The position numbers and the translations under genes are program-made. A stretch of 64,000 nt of DNA, taken from Ardenticatenaceae bacterium (GTDB lineage: Bacteria > Chloroflexota > Anaerolineae > Promineifilales > Promineifilaceae). Below the pieces are notes generated by a model that saw nothing but the letters and a program-made list of their open reading frames with translations, was not told the DNA's origin and searched no databases. Positions within the stretch are counted from its first letter, which is position 1. Each line of letters opens with the position of its first letter. Positions 9,653-16,633 of this stretch are shown one piece after another. The stretch is taken from assembly GCA_020634245.1 (NCBI GenBank), contig JACKCC010000023.1, positions 1 to 64,000 on the forward strand. Direction: 5' to 3'.

Positions 9653-11950
9653 TTAATCGTGCGCAGAATTGGTTATTTCGATTTCTGTCAAAGTCACCAA
9701 ATTATCGGATACGGAAGGGATCGCCAGCCTTTCACCGGTAATTAAATCATACATCCCGGTCAAGAGATGCGAAGTTCCGGCCATACTATCCTGAGGGATG
9801 ATTAAAATATGCGTGTCGGCAATTATTTGTCCCGGTTCCCACTGCGTGGTGGGGTTCATATTGCAGTCGGGCGCCCCATCGTGCTGTGCCAAAAGCTCCT
9901 CATTCTGGCCATCATAGAGGTGGACAAACGTTTGATAATTGCGCGAAATAGAAACAAGTGATTCCCAATACAAAGTAACAACGATCTGATCGCCGGGCTT
10001 TTTCTGCAAACCATCTATATCAAAGCCCAACAACTTCACAGCGCCATCGCCTAAGGTTATGTTGAGTGGATGAGCACCGGTTCTTCTTGCCGGTACGACC
10101 TGAACCGGTGTGAACCATTGTTTTAAATCGGCAGCATCGACAATTTGAGTTTCGGAAACAGGTTGACGGCCGTATACCTGCAAAGAGGAACGGCCGTTCA
10201 CCAACACCTGTGCCTGCAAAAACAAACCATCCAACCAGGCTGGATCATAAGGGATTTCATCCTGCGCGTTTTCGGCCAAAACAAACGTATTGAAATTAGC
10301 ACAGTGGGTGCGCGGCATCTGTTCCATGTACACGTTCGTGATCTCTTTTTCCTCATTGCTGGCATAAGGATACGCATCAACAGGCAGCAAATCTTTAACA
10401 ACACGCCATCCGGCTTGATGAGGAAAGCCAAACAGTCCATACAACGGCGGTTCGTCCCACGTCACCAGATAGCCCGCCGGGCTGGTTTCCGTCCAATTGC
10501 GCTGGCGCTCCAGTGTGTGATCCACAAACATGAGATAGACGTAGTTAGTAGAAACCAGGAAAAAAGCCGCAAAAAACAGGAGAAGGGGGTAACGGCCGTT
10601 ACCTGCCTTCACCTTCTGCCACAAAAGCGCCCACCCCACAGCCGCCAGTAAAACCGCCCCAGGGAAAAAAGTATAAACATGCGTACGCGGATCAGCGACA
10701 ATGAACAAATAAAACAACAGGGGCACAGCAAACAACAATACAGCACCCAGATGGGAACGCTGCCGCCACAAAAACAGACCGGCTACCCCAAGCAGCAAAA
10801 TCAACCCAACGGCAAAATAGAGGCTGTTATAAAAAGTAACCATTTGCCAGACGGCCGTCCCGCTCCAGCTTAGCAAGCCCCGGCCATCACCGGCTCCCAA
10901 CCGGCCCTGAATCAAATAACGCCCGGTGCGGCCGATATTGGGATTGGCCACATAAGGAAGATAAAAAACAGCCAGAATCAATGCGCCCAAGGCCACCGAG
11001 CCAACCCAGGCCCGCCAATCAAATCGTCTGGTACGCCATAAATCGTGAAACAGCACCCAGCCGATGGCAGGCACGACCAGAACTGCGTCATAATGAGCCA
11101 GCAGTCCAGCGGCAATGAATACGGCCGTTAACCACAAATCACCAGTTCGCTTCTCCGCCGCATATCGCGCCGCAGCCAAAACGGCCAGAATTCCCCAGAC
11201 CATCACCAGGCTTTGATACTGAACAATGCGGCCAAAAGCAACGGCAAACCCGGTAATCGACAAGGACATGCCCGCCCAAAAACCAATCTCAAAATCAAAC
11301 CAGCGCCAGGCCAGCACCGTCACCGCCAACACCGCCAAAACACTGGCCCAGGCAAATGGCAGTCTAGCCCAAAACTCGTCAATGGAACCGGCTAGATTCC
11401 ACAAACTTAAGGGCAGCAAGATTTCCACCGGCCCTTTTTGATGTAAAAACAGTTCGGCATCATCCCCGCTTATAATTGATGCGGCCCGAACCATGATGAC
11501 GCCTTCGTCGCCCTGGAATTCGCTGTAGCCCAAATTCCAGAAACGAAGCCCAATCGTTAACAAAACCAACAGCAGCACAAGCCAACCGATTCCTTTTCCC
11601 GTTTCGATCGTTTGCGATTGTGGACGCAAAAACAGCGGCAGTACCGCCAACAGAATATGCCCGATGAGTTGATACGGCCGTACCAACGGCCCTGGCAGAT
11701 AAACCAGCAGCAGCACTAACAGAACGTCCAACACCACCACCAGCGCCGCCCCCAGTGCCAACCGCTCCAACAGTGGTCCAGACAGGTAGCGAACCCAGCC
11801 CCAAATCGGCCAGACAAAAATAAGCAGGAAGGCCAGGAGTTGGGGCCAGGGTGCGGGCAGCGAGAATTGCAGAGCAACGGCCGTTACCCCAATCAGCCCC
11901 AGCACAAACCAGCGGCTCAACTTGGACAAAAACAAATCAGGGAACGTCAT
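9653..11950 (-). CDS. GT39-like membrane glycosyltransferase with C-terminal beta module
   Basis: A 765-residue GT-C membrane protein. Hydrophobic segments start at residue ~14. The GT-C acidic motif is YSEFQGDEG (Asp148-Glu149), after an N-terminal extension of about four extra membrane spans that the two other full-length paralogues lack. About a dozen segments run to residue ~480. An extracytoplasmic C-terminal region follows and ends in the recurring beta module FVHLYDGQNEELLAQHDGAP. Its start overlaps the end of the upstream glycosyltransferase (stop at 11937) by 14 bases, which implies translational coupling. The role is probably transfer of lipid-linked sugar onto a glycan or protein outside the membrane; substrate unknown. 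Confidence 0.8.
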   Translation of the reverse strand: MTFPDLFLSKLSRWFVLGLIGVTAVALQFSLPAPWPQLLAFLLIFVWPIWGWVRYLSGPLLERLALGAALVVVLDVLLVLLLVYLPGPLVRPYQLIGHILLAVLPLFLRPQSQTIETGKGIGWLVLLLVLLTIGLRFWNLGYSEFQGDEGVIMVRAASIISGDDAELFLHQKGPVEILLPLSLWNLAGSIDEFWARLPFAWASVLAVLAVTVLAWRWFDFEIGFWAGMSLSITGFAVAFGRIVQYQSLVMVWGILAVLAAARYAAEKRTGDLWLTAVFIAAGLLAHYDAVLVVPAIGWVLFHDLWRTRRFDWRAWVGSVALGALILAVFYLPYVANPNIGRTGRYLIQGRLGAGDGRGLLSWSGTAVWQMVTFYNSLYFAVGLILLLGVAGLFLWRQRSHLGAVLLFAVPLLFYLFIVADPRTHVYTFFPGAVLLAAVGWALLWQKVKAGNGRYPLLLFFAAFFLVSTNYVYLMFVDHTLERQRNWTETSPAGYLVTWDEPPLYGLFGFPHQAGWRVVKDLLPVDAYPYASNEEKEITNVYMEQMPRTHCANFNTFVLAENAQDEIPYDPAWLDGLFLQAQVLVNGRSSLQVYGRQPVSETQIVDAADLKQWFTPVQVVPARRTGAHPLNITLGDGAVKLLGFDIDGLQKKPGDQIVVTLYWESLVSISRNYQTFVHLYDGQNEELLAQHDGAPDCNMNPTTQWEPGQIIADTHILIIPQDSMAGTSHLLTGMYDLITGERLAIPSVSDNLVTLTEIEITNSAHD

Positions 11951-13724
11951 AAATCAAAATCGAGTAACCAATCCGGTCATCCGGTTCGCGGGCACGGAAC
12001 CAAGGATACACATATTTTTGATCATCGGGCAGGGGCAATTCCCACAAACTGGTCACACTGATGGCGTAAATGCCCGGCTCTGGAGCCGCCGGGTCAAACG
12101 GCGGGCCGCCCCACAACGAATAAAACTCATATAATGGCGTGCCTGGAATTGGTTCGTACTGGATGCCGTAATAAGCGGGAACGGCCGTGCCAAACCAGCC
12201 CAACTTCACCGATTCCACCCCATTTTCGTCCATCCACGCTTTCAAGCGCAGCAAATCCTGTCCCCAGTCGATGTTGCTGTCAATGAGGATATTATGGCCG
12301 TTTTCCGGCCCGCCCGCCGCCCAATTAAAATAGCTCAAAAAATGGGGGTAAATCGTCAAATCAGCCAGCAGCAGCCCCAACAAAACAACCGGCAGCGTGA
12401 AACGCGATGCATCATACGTCAAACGTGATACGTGATACTTGCCACCCGCCACTTGCCACTCGCCACTCGCCACCCCACTGATCAACACATACAAAAACGG
12501 CAAAATCGGCAAAAGGTGGCGATAACCAATGTTTAGAGCGCTCAGTATGCTAAACAGGAAATAAAGGATAGCCGGCAGAAGTAAAAACAACGCCCGTTTT
12601 CGGGCCGGAAACAATCCGCGCCCATCTGTGTCCATCCGCGTACTAAAAAACAATACGGCCGTTACCACCAGCCCCAACAATGTCACCAACGGCGTTTTCA
12701 CCAAAAAGGCCACCGGAAAATAATTCCAAAAGCCCGCATTCGAAAAATGGCCCAACAAAAAAGCCGGACGCCCGCCGCTGCTGATGTTCAGCACCTGCTC
12801 CAAACCAGCCCAAAACGTCGGCATTGGTCCGCGCCAATCATTCAGCCAAACCAAACCATCCCCTCTAAATAAAAACGGTCCCCACTCAAAACCAAAAATC
12901 GCCCAAACCATCCCAATCGACAGCAGGCCCGCCGACAAAAACTGCCCAAACCGCCGCCAAATCTCTCTCCCACCAAATCTCTGCGCCCTACTTCGGCTTT
13001 GCTCAGCACAAGTCCGCGTCTCCGCGGTTTTTTCTTCATACAACGGCAGCAAAGCCAACAATCCAAAAATCGGCACAAACACTAACATCGACAACTTACT
13101 GCCAAAAGCCAACCCCAAACCCAATGCCGCCCACAACCAGCGCCGCCAATTCCAGCCCGCCGCCTGCCACATCCGCCACAACAAAAACGCTGCCAGAAAT
13201 AAAAATGCTGTCCCGCCCAAATCGGTGGTCGTGTAACGGCCGTTCGCCAGCACATTCGGATCAAACAACAAAAACAAAAACGCCCATATCCGTGACGGTT
13301 TACCCCAAATCTGTCCGGCAAAATGATACCCCAACAACGCCAATCCCAGCGTCAAAAACACAATCGGCAGCCGCCCCAAAAATATCATCCGCGTCACATC
13401 ATGGTTATAAACCCACAAAAACTGCTCCGCAAACCGGTACCAATACACATCCGGCGGCTGCCGCTGCCAACTGGCATCATCCAGCGGCAGCTTCACATCC
13501 GGCAGCAGCAGCAAGGGCAGTGCGCTCAACGCATTCACCAGCGGCGGATGCTCAAGGCTCAATCGCGGATCGCCGGTTCGGACAAATGCCGCTCCCCGCG
13601 CCAGGTGGTTCTGCTCATCCACTGTCGGGCTGTCATCCACCAGACTGGACAGCGCCAGCCACCAAAACAGCACAATCGCCAGCATCAGCAACCAGACAGT
13701 GGGCAAGTGTTTCAGTCGTTTCAT
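11937..13724 (-). CDS. GT39-like membrane glycosyltransferase (intact paralogue)
   Basis: A 595-residue GT-C membrane protein. The first membrane segment is at residues ~10-28, followed by the acidic pair in SPTVDEQNH (Asp36-Glu37) and HPPLVNALSALPLLLLPD at ~60-77. Later blocks include FDPNVLANGRYTTTDLGG, SALNIGYRHLLPILPF and SNIDWGQDLLRLKAWM, all recognisable in the decayed gene at 3086-6609. A soluble tail ends at 11937. It is probably the first gene of the leftward glycosyltransferase run, and the next gene overlaps it by 14 bases. A low-complexity stretch of repeated TTGCCACTCGCC words near 12440 is translated in frame (SGVASGEWQVAGGK), resembling the low-complexity spacers elsewhere. Confidence 0.82.
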   Translation of the reverse strand: MKRLKHLPTVWLLMLAIVLFWWLALSSLVDDSPTVDEQNHLARGAAFVRTGDPRLSLEHPPLVNALSALPLLLLPDVKLPLDDASWQRQPPDVYWYRFAEQFLWVYNHDVTRMIFLGRLPIVFLTLGLALLGYHFAGQIWGKPSRIWAFLFLLFDPNVLANGRYTTTDLGGTAFLFLAAFLLWRMWQAAGWNWRRWLWAALGLGLAFGSKLSMLVFVPIFGLLALLPLYEEKTAETRTCAEQSRSRAQRFGGREIWRRFGQFLSAGLLSIGMVWAIFGFEWGPFLFRGDGLVWLNDWRGPMPTFWAGLEQVLNISSGGRPAFLLGHFSNAGFWNYFPVAFLVKTPLVTLLGLVVTAVLFFSTRMDTDGRGLFPARKRALFLLLPAILYFLFSILSALNIGYRHLLPILPFLYVLISGVASGEWQVAGGKYHVSRLTYDASRFTLPVVLLGLLLADLTIYPHFLSYFNWAAGGPENGHNILIDSNIDWGQDLLRLKAWMDENGVESVKLGWFGTAVPAYYGIQYEPIPGTPLYEFYSLWGGPPFDPAAPEPGIYAISVTSLWELPLPDDQKYVYPWFRAREPDDRIGYSILIYDVP

Positions 13725-13807
13725 AGCGGGGTGGATTATATGACAAGGTAGTCAAAAACGTAATCGGTAAAACAATTATTTCCCTCCGCCAACGCCTTAT
13801 CACTCTC

Positions 13808-13836
13808 CTAATTCAAATGTCTTCCCCGTTTTCACC
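13808..13836. repeat. Partial copy of the two-hairpin element (right-hand part)
   Basis: The stretch contains AATTCAAATGTCTT followed by CCCCGTTTTCACC. It matches the right end of the element at 7823-7931 and resembles that at 59429-59533. It lies in the 222-base divergent spacer between the glycosyltransferase run and the DeoR/NosL gene. I could not find the left hairpin here. Confidence 0.5.
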
Positions 13837-13946
13837 TTCCACCGTCTCAATAATTCTCAACAATCCTACCCGATGACAAGATGTTATTTTTTGTTACAAT
13901 GCGTGAAAATGATTTTTTATATTAGCGGCCCCTCAATTAAAATATT

Positions 13947-14546
13947 ATGTTACCGATCAACCGTCACCAAAAAATTTTAGACATCCTCAACGAACAAGGC
14001 ATCGTCCACATCGGCCAACTCAGCGAAGAGTTCAACGTTTCTGAGATGACCATTCACCGTGATCTGGCCCAATTGGAAACGGAAGGTTATTTGCGCAAAG
14101 TACGCGGCGGCGCGGTGCCCATACCAACACCACCCCAATCAGGCAGCCAAACAGCGCCCAATGTCGAAGCCTGCTTCATGTGTCAGACAATTCCCCGCAG
14201 CCAGACCCCCATGACCCTCAATCTGGCCGATGGCTCGGCCAAACGAGCTTGCTGCCCCCACTGTGGACTACACGGCCTGCAAATGATGGGCGATCAAATC
14301 GTGTCGGCCCTCGTTACCGATTTTTTGCACGGTACAATCATCAACGCGCAAGCCGCCATTTACCTGGTGGAGCCAGACATTACGGTTTGCTGCACACCTA
14401 CGGTCTTATCCTTCCAAAAAAAAGACGAAGCCCTCCGTTTTCAAAAAGGGTTTGGCGGTCATTTGATGAGCATGGATGAAACGTTAGACCATCTGAGTCA
14501 GGCCATGAAACTGCATCAACACAAACACCATACACACGAGGAATAG
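13947..14546 (+). CDS. DeoR-type helix-turn-helix fused to NosL-like metal-binding domain
   Basis: A 199-residue two-domain protein. Residues 1-56 are a DeoR-family winged helix-turn-helix (RHQKILDILNEQG, then VSEMTIHRDLAQLETEGYL and the wing KVRGGA). Instead of the usual sugar-phosphate-sensing domain, the remainder carries cysteine clusters (CFMC near residue 75; CCPHCGLHG near 110). A C-terminal block CCTPTVLSFQKKDEALRFQKGFGG follows, resembling the end of copper-chaperone NosL proteins, and then a histidine-rich tail (HQHKHHTHEE). It looks like a one-component metal sensor, with copper the likeliest ligand by family resemblance. The lipoprotein and 4Fe-4S membrane genes follow at 4 and 1 bases, so it probably regulates its own operon. 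Confidence 0.75.
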   Translation: MLPINRHQKILDILNEQGIVHIGQLSEEFNVSEMTIHRDLAQLETEGYLRKVRGGAVPIPTPPQSGSQTAPNVEACFMCQTIPRSQTPMTLNLADGSAKRACCPHCGLHGLQMMGDQIVSALVTDFLHGTIINAQAAIYLVEPDITVCCTPTVLSFQKKDEALRFQKGFGGHLMSMDETLDHLSQAMKLHQHKHHTHEE

Positions 14547-14550
14547 CGTC

Positions 14551-14943
14551 ATGTTTTTCAAAAAAGCAACCAAATTGGTCTTGATTAGTTTTTTACTCTT
14601 GCTGTTATCGGCTTGTGGCGGGCGCAACAGCCAACAAACCAATGATTCCGATATTCGCATCATCGTTGCCGTTGAATCGACGACAGTCGGTGAAACCAAC
14701 CTGCTCATCACAGTTACCGATAAGGCGGGCACGCCCATTAACGATGCTGCGGTTTCCGTTAAAGGTGATATGAGCCATGCCGGGATGGTGCCGGTCCTGG
14801 GCGAGGCCTCCAGCGGTGAAAATGGCGTCTACAAGATGCCTTTTGAATGGACGATGGGCGGCGATTGGGTACTTACGGTGGATGTGACGCTGCCGGACGG
14901 CCGTTCCACCAGCCAGCAGTTCAATTTCACCATCAACAGTTGA
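14551..14943 (+). CDS. FixH/YtkA-like lipoprotein
   Basis: A 130-residue lipoprotein. A short positive N-terminus and hydrophobic core end in the lipobox LLSACG, so Cys near residue 23 would be the lipidated residue. The mature part is an Ig-like FixH/YtkA domain (VESTTVGETNLLITVTDKAG, DAAVSVKGDMSHAGMV, and a C-terminal GGDWVLTVDVTLPDG). The Met/His-containing loop GDMSHAGM is the feature usually linked to copper handling in YtkA-like proteins. It is placed 4 bases after the DeoR-NosL gene and 1 base before the 4Fe-4S protein, so the three are surely cotranscribed. A role in extracytoplasmic copper transfer or oxidase/reductase maturation is inferred. Confidence 0.78.
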   Translation: MFFKKATKLVLISFLLLLLSACGGRNSQQTNDSDIRIIVAVESTTVGETNLLITVTDKAGTPINDAAVSVKGDMSHAGMVPVLGEASSGENGVYKMPFEWTMGGDWVLTVDVTLPDGRSTSQQFNFTINS

Positions 14944-14944
14944 C

Positions 14945-16354
14945 ATGACTAAAACACTCCATACGCCGCAGCCTCGCTTTGATCTGCTGCGCGTCCCGCT
15001 TGTTGGCCGGCTGCTGCGCTGGCGCTGGGGACGGCTGACTGGCCAACTCTTACTTCTGCTGGCAGCGCTGCTGCTCATTTACGATGGATTTACCGGCCCG
15101 CAATTAGCCCCGGATAATCTAGCCACGGTTGTCGTTTGGGTACATTATCGCGGTTTGGTCGTGTTTGCGCTGCTTTTCTTTGGCAATTTGTTCTGCATGA
15201 ACTGCCCGTTCACCTTACCGCGCACGCTGGCCCACAAACTGAGTATCCGAGGATGGCGTTGGCCGCGACGATTACGGAATAAGTGGACGGCCGTTACCAT
15301 CCTCATCCTCTACTTTTGGCTGTACGAATGGCTCGATTTATGGGCCAGTCCCGTCATCACTGCCTGGCTGATCATCGGCTATTTTGTCGCCGCCTTCATT
15401 CTGGAAGCCTTTTTCACCGAATCTCCCTTTTGCAAATACGTCTGCCCACTGGGAACCTTCAACTTCGCCAGTTCCACCATCTCACCCCTGCAAATTTCCG
15501 TCAGCAGCCGCGACACCTGTCGCACCTGTGTCGGCAAAGAATGTATTAACGGCAGTGCCCAAACCCTGGGCTGCGGCACGCAGTTATTTGCCCCACAAAT
15601 CACGAGTAACATGGATTGCATACTTTGCTTAGACTGCGCCCGCGCCTGCCCCCATGACAATGTAGCCCTCACCGTGCGCCATCCGCTTAGAGAAACCAGC
15701 CAACTTAACACCTGGCCGCGCCGCTGGGACTTGAATTTCTTAATCCTTATTTTTGCTTTCACCGGCGTCAGCAATGCCTTTGGCATGGTTCCGCCGGTCT
15801 ACCAATTGGAAATCTGGCTGGCGTCTGTCCTGCACACCCAAAACGAAGGGCTGATTTTGCTGCTTATCTTCACGGTCTTGAATCTGGTGTTACCCATCGG
15901 ACTGGGACTGGGCGCAGCCTGGCTCAGCCGGGCGTTGGCCAAAAGAAAAGAGTCGCTGCGGCTGACGCTGGCCCGTTATGCGCCGGCCTTTGCGCCTTTG
16001 GCCTTTACCGGATGGCTGACCCATTACGGCGGATTTCACTTCCTCAGCAGCGCCCTGGCGATTATTCCGGTGATGCAAAGCTTTCTACTGGACAACCATA
16101 TCACCATCTTCGGCCAGCCCGACTGGACAAAAGGGCCGGTTCTCCCGATGGCCTGGCTTGATCCAATTGAACTAGTGGTTGTCCTGGCCGGGTTTGGCGC
16201 AAGCTTGTACGTCCTCACCATCCGCGCCCGCCGAAGCCGAGACGGTTTAGCGGCGCAGTTACCCTGGATCATTCTGCTGCTAGCTTTGGCCATCGCTATG
16301 ATGATTATCTTTTATTTGCCAATGGAAATGCGGGGATCGGCATTTTTCAGCTAA
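14945..16354 (+). CDS. Polytopic membrane 4Fe-4S protein, NapH/NosR/CcoG-like
   Basis: A 469-residue inner-membrane iron-sulfur protein. Membrane segments lie at about residues 33-50, 63-85, 115-150 and several more after residue ~255. Cysteine motifs are CMNCP (~residue 84) and CKYVCPLGTFNF (~162), as in NosR/NapH/CcoG proteins. A ferredoxin-like section follows with CRTC...KEC and CILCLDCARACPHDN, a CxxCxxCxxxCP set able to bind a 4Fe-4S cluster. Such proteins pass electrons across the membrane or help mature copper enzymes. The first-cluster residues are more irregular than in a classical ferredoxin. It forms an operon with the metal-sensor and FixH-like genes and ends before a strong hairpin at 16382. 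Confidence 0.8.
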   Translation: MTKTLHTPQPRFDLLRVPLVGRLLRWRWGRLTGQLLLLLAALLLIYDGFTGPQLAPDNLATVVVWVHYRGLVVFALLFFGNLFCMNCPFTLPRTLAHKLSIRGWRWPRRLRNKWTAVTILILYFWLYEWLDLWASPVITAWLIIGYFVAAFILEAFFTESPFCKYVCPLGTFNFASSTISPLQISVSSRDTCRTCVGKECINGSAQTLGCGTQLFAPQITSNMDCILCLDCARACPHDNVALTVRHPLRETSQLNTWPRRWDLNFLILIFAFTGVSNAFGMVPPVYQLEIWLASVLHTQNEGLILLLIFTVLNLVLPIGLGLGAAWLSRALAKRKESLRLTLARYAPAFAPLAFTGWLTHYGGFHFLSSALAIIPVMQSFLLDNHITIFGQPDWTKGPVLPMAWLDPIELVVVLAGFGASLYVLTIRARRSRDGLAAQLPWIILLLALAIAMMIIFYLPMEMRGSAFFS

Positions 16355-16381
16355 GTAACACAACTACGTAAGTTGGACAAC

Positions 16382-16410
16382 TTTCCCGGAAACTTAGAGT
16401 TTCCGGGAAA
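16382..16410 (+). terminator. Strong hairpin after the 4Fe-4S gene
   Basis: Thirteen perfectly paired bases, TTTCCCGGAAACT and AGTTTCCGGGAAA, around a three-base loop, 28 bases after the stop codon. There is no long T-run, only AAAATATG downstream, so it may be a terminator or an mRNA 3'-end stabiliser. The remaining ~220 bases to the next gene show no other gene. Confidence 0.7.
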
Positions 16411-16633
16411 ATATGTTCAGGCGGCTCCGAAAAAGCTGCCCGATGTCTTGCTCCTACGCATAGGCTGACACAAGAGAGCGTTGACGTTAATGCCAAACAA
16501 GTCATGCCTGTGCTAGAATCTACCTGCATCACGTATTGGTAACCATAAAATTTCAGCTTTAGATTTCTGAACATCAAGGGTTTATTTAGCAGTAAAAACC
16601 AGCAAACCCAATGGGTTTCGGAGGTGGATGATC

